A stretch of DNA of 64,000 nt from Drosophila pseudoobscura. Lineage: Eukaryota > Arthropoda > Insecta > Diptera > Drosophilidae. The stretch lies in assembly GCF_009870125.1 (NCBI RefSeq), contig NC_046681.1, positions 19,357,001 through 19,421,000 on the forward strand, read 5' to 3'. The translations under genes and the position numbers were made by a program. A model generated the notes under the pieces. That model saw only the letters and a program-made list of their open reading frames with translations. It had not been told where the DNA came from and made no database searches. Positions 11,201 to 22,386 of the stretch are shown here, piece after piece; position 1 is the stretch's first letter, and each line of letters opens with the position of its first letter.

Positions 11201-14200
11201 CCCTCTGCAGGAGAGACCTGCCTTTCACCTTTCCCCACCCTGGATACACAAATACTTTCCCAGATACTCGGAAGATAGCGGACTCAATCGATTGCTGGTT
11301 TGGGTGGGGCTGTGCCTTGAGGTGGTTTGAGTTTTTTTTCAAAAATATTCGGATGCCGCGAGTAATTAACGTGCTCGTGTGTGAAATTTTTTATTGCCAG
11401 CACACACACCCAAGCAGCCCTACATAGGAGCTCGTTAGAGGGAGGCACACACACACACACACAGGCACAGACACACACACAGACATTGGCAGACACTTAC
11501 ACACACACGAACAGAGGCTCACGCTCGCTTGCACATTCATCACACGGCTCAGCACGTACCTGGCCGAAGGGGGAGAAAGGCAGAAAGGGAGAAAGCAGCC
11601 CCCATCGATGCTCTGCCCTTTTTGCGAGTGAACTTTCACCGAGTTGATAATTTAATTTTGCAATTTTTGTGTGCTACCCTGGCATCTAATTCGAGGCATT
11701 TTCACCTTGTGGAAACATATGGGTGGCAGGGTGGGGGGAGGGAAATGCATTCCATCATGGCGTTGGCTGGCTTTTCATTTGAAATGAGAAAACTTTACAA
11801 ATAAAGTTTTACAAAATATTTTTTAGCAGCATCCAAAAGAGGGGCGGGGCCAGGGGCAGGGCCAGGGGCGGGGGCAGGAAATTATTTGACTCCCAAAAAA
11901 GCTTTCAAGTTAATTATTTTTTTGGGCCTCTTGAAAAATGTGAAACACATCAGATGCTAGATTCCCGGGATCTCTAGTTTTATGGCTATACATATACTTT
12001 TTTTTTTTGTGTGTGCGAAACGGAAAAAAACAAATTGAAAAATATTCGTAAAGTGTGTTCTTTCTACGGCAAAGGCTACGTGTGGCAAGACATTGAAAGC
12101 ATTTCATTTTGAGGGTATTTCGCATGCAATGAAACAACAAAAAAAAGAAGAAAAAGAGAGGAGCAAGAGAGGAGTACAAACGGAGGAAAACTAGAGGGGG
12201 GGAAAAGTCGAGCAGGCAAAAACAGAAAAACCAAAAACTATTCTGTACAAATGCCGATGGGTGATGGGTATTTAAATACAGTTGATAAGAGATTAGAGTA
12301 AATGCAACCTTGTTGTCAGTACTGAATCTATGGTATCTCTACTTCCGGTTTCCGCTGGCATCGATTTGCTAAAGAAGAGCCTAGCTAGATTGTCTAACCT
12401 CGCGCTAACCAGCGGCGACTTCTCCGAGTGCTCGGACATGTCGGACATGTTATCTTGCTCCGAGCTGGCCGACCGATTGCTGCAAATAGAAGGATGTTGT
12501 GGGGCAATGCGGTGTGGTGGGTGGGGGGAGCGTGGTGGGGGGTGGTGGGTGGTGGGGCGAAATAAAAGTACAACAATAAGTGTGTTTGTTTTTCTTCATT
12601 TGTTATTTTGTTTAGTGTTCAAGAAGAAGAAGAAGAAGCTTAAACCAAAGAAAACCAAAAAAAGTAAGACTAGAGCCGGCCAGTGTGACCACCATCTTTT
12701 CTTTGAATATTTCTATATACACTTGCTGGGTGGGGGGGGGTCTGGATTCGTTTACTCACCTACTGTAGATCTGACGGCGATTGGCAGCCGTCAAGGCCGA
12801 GACATCGAACTCGATCGCCGAATTGGAGCGCTTCAAGCCGTTCGCCTTGTGCAGCTTCTTCATAATGTGCTTCACCTTCCTATCGACACACACACACACA
12901 CACACATAGATACATTGGTATAACACCGCATAACGGGGGTTGTCGAGCGGTTGGAAAAGCATTGGCAATCGGAAGATCGATTAATTTATCGATTGCTAAA
13001 CAGTTGGTAATCTTTGATCGATTTATCCTTTGTAAAAGTGGTTGCTATGTTATGTTTAGGGGCTTTCCAATGGGTTTTCGATTCTTTTTTTTTTAGAAAG
13101 AATTAATTCCCCTTCAACCCTTACAATTTTCAGGGAAAAACAAAGTCTTAAACGATCTTTGAACCCTTGAAACTCCTGCAGGAATACCAATGCTCTTCCA
13201 ACCACCCTCTTTGGGCCACTTTCCACTCACTTTTCGGGAACCGGCGGCCGGACAAACGGATCGTGGCCGGTGACGGCGCTGTTCCGGTTGTCCATCCGCT
13301 GCTGCTGGGCGGCCTTGTTGAATTTGAACATCGTGAAGGACTTCTTGGAGCTGGCCAAGTCACAGACGCGCACGATGATCTTGCGGCTGCTCCGGAACAC
13401 TGTGTTCAGGGTCTTGTAGACGAGGATGGACACGGACTTGGAGGCGTGCGGATTGTGGTGGTGGCTTGGATGCTGCTGCTGCTGCTGGTGCAGGGGCTGT
13501 GGCAGGGACTGCTGCTGCTTCAGTTGATGCACTGGAGCAGGCGGCGCCGACGACGACGATGATTGTGATCTGGCGATGACTTTTGGGTCCCTCGGGGGCT
13601 GCCGCTGTTGAGGGCAGCCGACGATGAGCTCCGGCTCCGGATGCGGCGCTGGCGCTGCGCTGACCTCGCTGCAAGTGTCCTGTGGTGGTGATGGGAGGTC
13701 GATAGGTCGATAGGTCGGTCGATGGGTCGCGGTGTCGTGTTTCGTTGTGAGTGAGAATTCGAACCAAAGAAATGGAAAGAAATATGCATAAATTCGTTTA
13801 ATCAGAGCTCTTTTCTGCTCGAGAGACGAGGCGAGGCGTGGGCGATAGCAACGAAACGAAAAGAACGGACAGAAGCGCTTCGTGGAAATGGAAAAAGGAT
13901 AATCAAAAGCTATGGTAAATAACTTCAGGCTTGATCTCCCCCTCGGCAATCGTTTAAAGAGTGTAAAATAGAGTGGAGTTTTGTTTGTTTTTGCTGAAAA
14001 TGACAATCACAAAAGCAGCAACTAGAACTTTGAGCAGTCCTTTGGGGGTGTATTGGTGTGTGTGTGTGTGTGTGTGTGAAACGCAAAAAAAGTAACGAAT
14101 TGTGTGAAAGAGCATGCGTTTTTCTCATATCCGGTCATAGGTCATACTCCAAAAATTTCTTCAATTCAACTAAACTAATTTGCAGCCAATATTTGTGATA

Positions 14201-17038
14201 CAATACGATACGATACGATACGAAAGCGTAAACTAATTACAGTTTTTTTTTTACAAAAAAAAAAGATAAATATTTTGCTTGGAAAAATCGAAAAATTGAA
14301 AGGAAAATGTGGAAATATTTTAGCGTGTAACTTTTTGCAGCCAATTCGATTTGGAGTTTTCTTTTGTTTTTTTGTAGAAAATCATAATTCAATAGGAAAT
14401 TTGTATTTGTTTTTCTTTGCTCTGGTGATGAAATTTTTGCTTTGCTCTCAACTTTTGTCCGATCGGATCAGACTTGCTTTGGTGTAACGAAGGCAGTAGT
14501 TTTTCCGAGTACCTACCGCTCGCGATCGCCTGCGCAACCTTCGCTACAATCCACCAAGGCTGAAGGACACCTAAATCTGGGAGGAGGTTCGATGGTGACA
14601 GAAATTTAGTTTACAATTCGGGTTATAGTGGGGGGCGGGGGGAATATGGTTTATGGATGCCTTATAGAGAGACCTGGGCTATAATTAAATCTCAATTTGT
14701 TTTCATTTGTACATTTTTATGGCTTCTGTGATTGTAATTGCTTTTTGTGGGCCTGTAGAGTACAGTGAATGCCCCCCATGAATGATCCCTGTGCCGTGGC
14801 TTCTACAGATTTATGCCCTTGGGGCTCTACTGTGCTTCAAGTGTCTGTCTGCTGACCATCGACCACAATTAAAACGTCTGACGCAGGCACAATAGCTCAA
14901 ATTTGTGGTTCTACTTCACTCCATCACACTCTCCTTTCTGCCTGGCCTTTTTTGTGGATAATTAAAACGTAGACACGCCTCTCGTTTTACACCGAAAGCC
15001 AAAGCCTTGCAGTTCCACGAGAAACCCTCACAGAAAAGCCCGTAAAACGAGTGCTAGATGCGGTTCAAGAATATAATTAAGATACTCTTTCGGAACCCAA
15101 CAGATTTTTGGGACATTTACTTTGCAGCAGGAGATTTAAACTCAGATCTCCACAGGAATGATAGGGCTCTATCCCTTCTTGGGGGCTTTCATACCCTTTT
15201 CCAAGGGCATTGCAACCGCTGTGGCAGCCAGGGAAGGGACGCCTTAATAGACGCTTAAATAAATCATACGCCTCGTATGTCGCGACGCGCCTTTCCTGCC
15301 GCCAAGTGCTTTTCTGTGTTTGTGTGCGGCTGCGTGACATTGAGTTCTATATGCCACGACGAGTGCACTGGCCCCTTGCCCCCCCTATAGCCTACACCCT
15401 ACCCCTTCCCCTGCTGCCTGCTGCGTTTTGCCATGTGGCATGTTGCACGTGTACGAGACGCTCTCTTCTGCCCATTTGCCTAATTGTCTAATTCTAATTT
15501 TAAATTGTATTTTTCTGTTGTTGTTTTTGCACCCACCCCCCTAACCGCCCTTTGGGGCATTTATCTAATCAGGAACAGCCATCGCACACAGACACATTTT
15601 GCCTTTTACTTTTTCAAGACATTTTTATTGATTTTCCTATGAGGGGCGGCGGTGGGGGGGCGGCAGTGCAGGTTTCTTTGATTTTTTCGTTTCTTTTTGG
15701 CTTTCAAGAGGCTCTGCCACTGCCCCTGCCACTGCCACTGCCTCTGCCACTGCCTCTGCCACTGCCTCTGCCACTGCCCCTGCCACTGCCTCTGCCTCTG
15801 CCCCTGCCTCTGCCTCTGCCACGTTCCCACCTGTCTGTCTGTCTGTCTGGGTGTCAAATTCATATTCCTATTCATTTGCCATCACGATAGACGCGGCTCG
15901 AGGCTCGAAACTCTAGTTTCGTTCAGTTTATCCTGCCATTATGATTATTGCATTATTCTGTGCCATCCCTCCGTCCGTCCGTGCGTCCATCCGCCTGCCA
16001 CTTTGTTGTTTCATTGCAAATTAAATTGTCAATTTTGGTAAATGGCCAACAGTAACGCGATTCGGATAGCGACAGCCACGAAGGCAGTAGCCAGAAATGC
16101 GAAAAGCCGTCGAATATCATTAATCAATATTGCTTTGCTCCAAGTGCATGTCTTCCCCTCCCCCCTGTCTGAGGGGGGTCTTAGCCCGGGGCTTAGTTCA
16201 ATGTTCCAGACATTAATGCCACACCATTTTAATTGAATCGCTTGCGCCGAAGGGCTTAGGTTCGGTTCGGAGATATTACTCATGCGAAGCGTTTAAAAAT
16301 AGCCACCAGACGATTACTAATTATTTTTCGGGCCAGAAGTTGGAGGGGAAGTTTACGAAGCGGAAGGGAATTTTTGTGGGGGACTCTTTCAGAAGTCTTT
16401 GGCGAAAACCTTCTCTTAAAGCCGCCCAAATATATCACATTTATTAGGCGAATTTATCACCTGCCTAGGATATTCTTTTATGCTCATCTTTTGGCCACAA
16501 AAGACCATAATTTTGGTCATTACACAGGTCTAATCTGGTGCCACGGAATAATGCCCTTGCCACAAACAGAATTGCACATTAAAAATGATGATGAAGGAGG
16601 GGGGTTGGGGTTTAAGAGGGGGTTCAAGGGGACACAAAAGGCACCTGCCTCTGTTGGTGGCCTGCTGTTGTTGTTGCTGTTGTTGTTGGCCTAAACCAGG
16701 ACCTGCCCCAATCGCTGCTGCTGCTGCTTCAGCTTCAGCTTCATTATGCCACCACTCAACCACCGTTGATTGGGTGCCCGGGAATTATGTTAAATATTTA
16801 AATAGTTTGCTTTCGTCACGAAAGTTTTCACTAGTCGCCAAAAGTTTTGTCACTCTTCAACGCGCCGAAAATTTGGAATTTTAACCGTTATAACCGAATA
16901 ACTGTAACCTGGGGGGTTAAAGAAAACGCGGCCAACGCGCTGCTCGGGTCGTCCGTTAATGAAGGTGCCGTTCGAATATCGTTTCGGCCCGGGCGAAAAC
17001 TATGAAATTTCTTCATTCCATTCCAGGCCACGAGGTGG

Positions 17039-17116
<78 letters not shown>

Positions 17117-19948
17117 GGTGTGGAGTGGCTTAGAATGTTTGCGTGTCCATATCGCTTTATATTTGTGGTGGAAGGTGGAATCGTTCTCTCTTTCATTCTC
17201 TATTGCCCTCTCTCTCTCTTTCTGCCCCTGGCCCCCCCCTTCTAACTGGATTATAAAAATTGATTTTTAATTTTTATGACAATTTCCAACTGACTCACGG
17301 CCCAGTGTCGTCGTTCCACTAGTATTTGCTCTTCTTTGGGGGGTGGAGGGGGTGTGAGGGGTCCCCACCCTGTCAGTCCCTGTTGAACTTGACATGGCCG
17401 TCGTTTGTTTAGCCACGAAAATGGGATAACAATGTACGGATCGCTGACACTGTGGGCCCAAGCAGTGATAGGGGGGGCGTCGGGGGATATTACAGATGTT
17501 TGGGGGGGGTGTAAATGAGAGCAAACTACACATGTTCCGCCATTCAGGGCGGACTTTGGACTTATGGGTAGTCCTATATCCTGGTACTCCTGGCTCCACT
17601 GTGCCCTGTCCTGCCTCATGGCTGTGACACATTAATCATGACCCGCTCAACGACTGTTTACCTTTGCCCTGACCAGTAAGCAGTAACCAGCCTCGGCACC
17701 ACTCCACCACCCAGCGACCAGTGGCTCCACTCCCCCCCCCCCCCCCCCCCTAGCAGGGGACACTTGTCCGTATGCAAATATTTCCAGTTTTGTTTGTTTG
17801 CGGGGTTTGCTTTTGATCGCGCCATATGGAAATTGGAAAAGTTTTAACCCCCCCCCCCCCCCCCCCAAAATGGGGCAGAGCCCGGACCCGGGCGGTTGTC
17901 CTTTTAGTGCGTTTGTGCCCTGCTCTCTCTCTGTCTCTCTCTGTGTGTGTCCTTTAACATACATTTGTACAATTTATTTCTCTGTCTGTGGCGGACGAAC
18001 TGGCGCCAAGCCACGTAATGGGTCTCCACGGTGGGGGTAGGGGGTGGGCCCCACTGGTCACCGCCCTCGGTTGGCGGCCTGAAAGTCCACTGCGTCATTA
18101 TTGGGGCGGAACTAGGACTAGCCCTCGTCCTCCCTCGTCCTGGCAGATGGGAGGAGACTTGGAATGAGGCGGAGGCGAAGGCGAAGGCGCAGGCGGACGA
18201 TGGCCAGGCCCATTTCCAGTGACCTTGCATCATTAACTTAATTGCTCAAACAGTCGCTCGTCGGACGTCGTCTGTCGTCCATCGTCGTCGGTCCAATTGC
18301 CGAGTTGAATTATTCAGTTGTTCTGCTCGGCCAACTGGCAATTTTGCTTCTTTTCTAATGTCACCAGCCAGCCGCCCAACCACCGCCCATCAATCCCCAC
18401 GTGCAGCCGCCGGAATCCGCCGTTCCGCGGCGTTGCCCCCCACCAGGAGTCACGTGTTGCGGGGCTTAGGCCGATGACAATTTGAGCAGTTTTTCAAAAG
18501 ACAAAAACAACAAAAACAACGAACGAATACGAATGCGTTTTCCCCCTCCCCCGCGGCACTAATTGGATTGCTGGCCAAACGCATATTTCAGCATTCGTTT
18601 TCGTCTTCATATTGGGAAAATCATTTCATTCGAGAGATATTGCCACGCTTGGGGGCATGGGGCATGGGGCAGGGGCATGGGGCATGGGAAGGGGGGGATG
18701 ATTGGATACATACCTGCATCGTCGTATCCAGTATGAGATGACAACGATTCCACCTAATATCAAACCTCCCAAGGCACACCAAAAAAGGGTCTGAAAGAGA
18801 GAGAATTTCGGGAAGGAATTAAAGGATATTTTCCAAGGGCTTAAAGGTAGAGAAAATGGCCTATTTATACTCCTTCAAGGAGTGCCTGGTTTCGGCTTAA
18901 ATCTTTAAGCTTAAATTAATCAATTATTTTAGTATTTGCCAAAAGGTTCGTCCGCCAAATCCCTGGCGAAATATTCCCGGAGAAAAGTTCAATGTGAAAA
19001 ACTTGACATTTTCTTTGAGGAAAGCTAAAAGGTTCACAGCCCTCCCCACTCCCCTCCCAGGCAAGGTCACACCCCGCTCTGGACTTTTTAATCAAATTGT
19101 GTTTTCACGCTTTACGGCCGGGAGGGGGCAGCCGGTAGGGAGGGAGGAGGAGGAGGAGAGTCCCCAAGGAGCTTACAAATCATTTTAGAGAAGGATTCTC
19201 TTCAATTTTATGGCCGAGACAGACGGAATCCGACTCTGTTGGATCATCAATTTTGCAGCCAGAAATGTCGATTGCAGTTGGCATTCCGGGTCAGAGGTCG
19301 GATCGGAATGCCAGAGGAATCTGTGTCTCGATTGTGGCATTGTGGCATGGAAATGTGCCACAGACGACGCGACGGCTGGATGATTTATTGACTTTGTGTC
19401 TGGTCTAGATCATGGAAAATGCATCGGCCCTAATCGAAGACGCCCGAACATCTCCATTCCGGTTAGTAAATTAAGTGGAATGGCCTTTTGGCTCGCCCTC
19501 AACTCTTTTCAATTGAGTCCTGGCCAGAGGGGCAGGGCGGCAGGACGTCCAGGGCGAGGGGTGGGGGACAATTTTCGTAATTTTCCAAACAATTTTGGCT
19601 GCAATAAAATTCCATCGCCCTCCGTTCCGGAAGCTTCCTGCCATCCTGGCATCCTGCCAATGCAGAGACAATGCCGCGTCAGCCTTTGCAGAAATTTCTG
19701 AATGTCTGGATTTGCATTTGTTGTTTTTTTTTGTGCACTTTTTGGCTCCCCGACTTTTTGGCTGGCAATTTTTTGATGGCTCGATAATTGCGGCCACAAG
19801 GAGTTGTCGAGTTGTGAAAATTAAAATGAAACCACAGCCAAGGTTCAGGGTCCAAGGTCGCTAGGAGGATGGAGGTGGAGGATGTGGCATCTGTGGTACT
19901 TACAATCCAGTAGTGCGTTTCAGTGGTTCTGCTTGGATTCAATTGCAT
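5201..19948 (-). CDS. Slob: Slowpoke-binding protein, 71/57 kDa-type isoforms
   Basis: Cytoplasmic pseudokinase-like partner of the Slowpoke BK channel that also binds 14-3-3. Coding exons, all phase-compatible: 19948-19904, 18790-18714, 13668-13231, 12879-12760, 12479-12309, 9335-9128, 9065-8829, 8770-8589, 5806-5596, 5536-5411, 5347-5205, then GGG TAA read through the last donor. This gives 653 aa. Starting instead at Met154 gives 500 aa; both fit the known 71 and 57 kDa forms. Numbered from Met154, serines lie at 54 (RSNS) and 79 (RSAS), exactly the published 14-3-3 sites. The kinase-like domain (about 285-600) resembles PXK: HGHLHSGN (477-484) replaces HRDxxxxN and SGLENG (495-500) replaces DFG, so catalytic Asp residues are missing. 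A polyQ/His stretch lies near 95-115. The donor of exon 12479-12309 (GTTGCA) is weak, but it is the only one giving the right phase. Confidence 0.9.
5807..8588 (-). other. Slob intron
   Basis: It contains a run of 21 C (6098-6118), an AT-rich block (about 6720-7190), CCCCTGCC-type repeats (7617-7690 and 8340-8490) and a GTATAC repeat (7760-7815). No exon with acceptable splice sites and phase was seen. Confidence 0.6.
9336..12308 (-). other. Slob intron
   Basis: It holds scattered microsatellites: GA (10125-10155), CGTTTT (10035-10060), CA (11440-11500) and GGGGCAGG (11840-11880). No coding signal found. Confidence 0.6.
12880..13230 (-). other. Slob intron, 351 bp
   Basis: It lies between donor GTGAGT at 13230 and acceptor CGATAG at 12881. 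A CA tract (12888-12905) serves as a poor pyrimidine tract, and an ATCGATTTAT-type repeat spans 12968-13025. Nothing else seen. Confidence 0.6.
13329..13331 (-). other. Slob: Internal start codon of the 57 kDa Slob isoform
   Basis: This ATG opens MFKFNKAAQQQRMDNRNS. Counting from it places RSNS and RSAS at serines 54 and 79, the published SLOB57 14-3-3 sites, which identifies it as the SLOB57 start. It is residue 154 of the long form. A transcript starting within the intron upstream of 13668 would use it as first suitable start. Confidence 0.8.
13669..18713 (-). other. Slob intron with possible SLOB57 promoter
   Basis: Since SLOB57 starts in the exon just downstream, a promoter for it probably lies here, but I cannot place it. 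Contents: GTGT tracts (14058-14078, 17083-17113), ATACG repeat (14203-14222), CTGCCACTGCC array (15714-15822), CT run (17041-17070), two 19-C runs (17732-17750, 17848-17866). No coding exon supported. Confidence 0.5.
15714..15822 (+). repeat. CTGCCACTGCCTCTGCC minisatellite
   Basis: About 109 bp of CTGCC-A/C/T hexamer array. It keeps several frames open on both strands (Pro-Leu or Ala-Glu repeats), but no splice or start context supports translation. Confidence 0.8.
18714..18790 (-). other. Slob: Slob exon encoding an N-terminal transmembrane segment
   Basis: A 77-nt phase 0/2 exon (acceptor TCTTTCAG, donor GTATGT) encodes about 25 residues, with hydrophobic core ALGGLILGGIVVISYW followed by IRRC. 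It sits directly after the 15-residue starter MQLNPSRTTETHYWI. Hydrophobic core plus trailing arginines looks like a single-pass signal anchor present only in the long (71 kDa) form. Confidence 0.7.
18791..19903 (-). other. Slob intron, 1.1 kb
   Basis: It lies between the starter exon and the transmembrane exon. Unremarkable sequence, no repeat or exon recognised. Confidence 0.6.
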
Positions 19949-19990
19949 CGCACGGTCCTTTCATCTAAGGGCACGTCACAGTTGGGTTTT
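19904..19990 (-). other. Slob: First coding exon of long Slob with overlapping uORF
   Basis: The acceptor TTTTCGTTGCAG precedes 19990. The main ATG is at 19948. An earlier ATG at 19964 opens a 14-codon uORF in another frame that ends at 19920, overlapping the main start. This arrangement would reduce long-isoform translation or favour leaky scanning. Seen in sequence; effect inferred. Confidence 0.6.
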
Positions 19991-21765
19991 CTGCAACGAA
20001 AACAGACATTGAGAAAACTTTGATGAGTGATTTATGCATGCAGCAGAGCGCCAAGGCTCCAAGGCTCCCAGGATCCCAGGCTGCAAGGCTCCAAAGTTCT
20101 TAAGTAAACGAAATCCCAACAGAGTTGCCTGTTGGAGGTTTGTCTAACTGGAAGTTAGTGGCAAAAGGAGATTAGGTTAACAGAAATCAAAGTACAATGT
20201 TTTTCGTATTGGGAGGAATGCAAATCCTGCCTTTGTAGGGGGCTCTCTTCTGGCCTCTCCAACAAGTTTTGGGTAGAGACGTTCCTCCTCTTACTATTTA
20301 TATAATCTTTGCTAGATCTTCCCATGGCTCTTTGGAACTCCTTGGTTTGAATGAAATGTACTCAAAAGATGCTCAGAGCCTCACGAATGTTCCCCTGTTT
20401 GCCAAGTGAAGCCAGAGAAATGATTCTGCAAACGTTTAAATATAGAAAAACCTTTAGAAAGCCCCACAAGCCCCAGCCCAAATGAATTTCCTCGAATCTC
20501 TGTCGCTTCCCAGCTCGACTTTCACTTTCCTTGAGCCCATTGGCTTTCCTGTCGCTGTAATTACCCATTTATTGATTTGTTTTTGCCCAAATATTATTGG
20601 CCAACAATGCCGTGGCCGCCCGAGAGCCCGCAGAGCGAGAGATTAGCTCCGCTCATCGAATTTCAAGAGTACTTTGCGCTGATTGAAGCTCGGCTGGGGG
20701 TCCGAGCCGAACGGATGTCCTGGCAAAGTTTGGGCCACCGTTTGGGACTTGTTCAATGAAGCGTTCGCAGTGTTTTGGTGGCTGCCGCCTTCGCAATTAT
20801 CATCATCAATGGCCAGCGTAGGCAGCGTAGGGCGCCAGGAGCCGGCAACATTTTTGGCTTGAATGTTTTTCCGTTGGCTTTTGGCATTTCCACCGCTGAG
20901 GAGATGGACAGGGAAATGGAAATGGAATTGGTAGAGGATTGGCTGTGGATGCGGGTGTGAGGGTGAGGGTGGGGGTGGGGGTGGGGCAAATGGCAATCTG
21001 TTGATTTAGTCTCTCTGGAAATGCCATGTCATGTTTATGCTCCATGTTGCTGGTGACACGCGCCTGAACTTTGAACTTTTAGCAGAAGGCAAACTCCCTT
21101 ATGGCCATACACACGGGCAGGGGGGCAGGGCCAGGGGGCGACTATTTGACATTCATTTGGGTACGAAATGGAAAGCAAAAGGGAAAGCAGAAGGTGCAAA
21201 TACGGGCAGCAGCTCGAGGAAACCCAGGTTAACAGACTGCCGGTAAGCACTATCCGTTAACAGACACTCTCCGTTAACAGTCTGTTATCGGCTACCAGCT
21301 ACCACACTCCCTTTAACAGTCTGATGTCGCTACCGGTAGCCACTCTCCGTTAACAGCCCATGCTCGCTCCCGCTTGCCTGTCCCCGCTAACAGTCGGTTA
21401 ACAGTCTGCCGGTAAACACTATGCTTTAACGTTAACCACTCTCCTCCGTTAACAGTCTGCTATCGCTCCAGGTGCCCACTCTCCAGACTGTACGTTAACA
21501 GACTGTAATCGCCTGCAACTGTCACTCTCCGTTAGCAGTCTGTTATCGCTGCCTGCTATCACACTCCATTAACAGCCTTTGCTCGCACTGTTACCACTCT
21601 CTGGCGAGCGCCGAAAGCGGACCAGTGCTCCCTCTCACGATCCACATCTTCCACTTTATCCAACCCGAACAAGAAAGGAGCTCCGATCGATGGAAAATAC
21701 CAAAAGAAAGTTGAAGGCCAACGGGTTTTAGTAAAAATAAACAAACGATTGAGTTTCATTTAGAA
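19991..21765 (-). other. Slob 5' intron, proximal part
   Basis: Apart from the minisatellite at 21227-21601, no exon or motif is recognised. Confidence 0.5.
21227..21601 (+). repeat. GTTAACAGTCTG minisatellite
   Basis: About eleven degenerate units of roughly 37 nt, each opening with GTTAACAG(T/A)CTG and continuing with a TATCGCTACC-like part and a CCACTCTCC end. GTTAAC is itself palindromic. The array lies in the Slob intron, just 3' of the nested four-TM gene. Confidence 0.85.
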
Positions 21766-22386
21766 TCAAGCCACTCGAACCAAACTCTCCAGACCACGTT
21801 TCACGGACAGCTCGAAGACCTCCTGCACACACTTGACCATCAGGATATACAGACAGGGCAGGACCAGGGTCAGAATCGAGTGCAGTTCGAGCTGGATCTG
21901 GCCAGACAGGACCTCGTGGACCCAAAATACGATCTCGGCGGCCATCATGAAGCTGTTGTACAGGATCCAGGGGCGTATCAACTGCGGCTGGACCGTCGTG
22001 GCGCCCACGATGAGACTGACCCAGGTCATGAGCTTGATCCAGCAGCCCATCATTCGGGCGCGTCGGAGTATCGCGGCGGCGAACACATGGAACTCCCGGC
22101 TGCGCCACATGCGCAGCTCACACTCCCGGCACACCCACAGCCTCAGCATTTGACTCATAGTGCAGCCGACGCCGACCAGGCTCAAAAGCAGCACCAGCCA
22201 GAAGACGTACGGGAACAGGCCCGGCGTGCAATAGTTGCAGGTCTTCAGATCGCTGAAGTGCTTCAAGAGATTACCCTTCGGATAGGCGATCTTCCAAATG
22301 GTGTATTCGTTCTTGGCCCTCCCAAACGGGAACGGGTGGAAGATGAATCGCATCAGGTCCGAGTCGAAGACCGACAGCTTGTACAT
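21766..22386 (-). CDS. Nested intronless four-transmembrane protein, 206 aa
   Basis: I do not recognise the family. The ORF starts at a true ATG (22386), has no intron, and lies inside a Slob 5' intron on the same strand. The protein has a soluble N terminus of about 56 residues with a CNYC motif (51-54), then about four hydrophobic segments: around 57-77 (VFWLVLLLSLVGVG), 116-132 (WVSLIVGATTV), 139-157 (MMAAEIVFW) and 168-188 (ILTLVLPCLYILMV). Basic and Cys-rich loops (LWVCRECELRMWRSR, RRARMMG) lie between the first two. There is no obvious signal peptide. Codon use is balanced and the frame is clean over 621 nt, which argues against chance. Short intronless genes nested in introns are often retroposed and testis-biased; that is only a guess here. 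Orthologue conservation would settle it. Confidence 0.75.
   Translation of the reverse strand: MYKLSVFDSDLMRFIFHPFPFGRAKNEYTIWKIAYPKGNLLKHFSDLKTCNYCTPGLFPYVFWLVLLLSLVGVGCTMSQMLRLWVCRECELRMWRSREFHVFAAAILRRARMMGCWIKLMTWVSLIVGATTVQPQLIRPWILYNSFMMAAEIVFWVHEVLSGQIQLELHSILTLVLPCLYILMVKCVQEVFELSVKRGLESLVRVA

Noticed and set aside
15552..15890. Long ORFs of Pro-Leu or Ala-Glu repeats on both strands
   Set aside because: They come from a CTGCC hexamer array that keeps all frames open; no splice or start context.
21227..21601. CRISPR-like or tRNA-derived array
   Set aside because: Units are degenerate with no constant spacers and this is animal DNA; it is a minisatellite.
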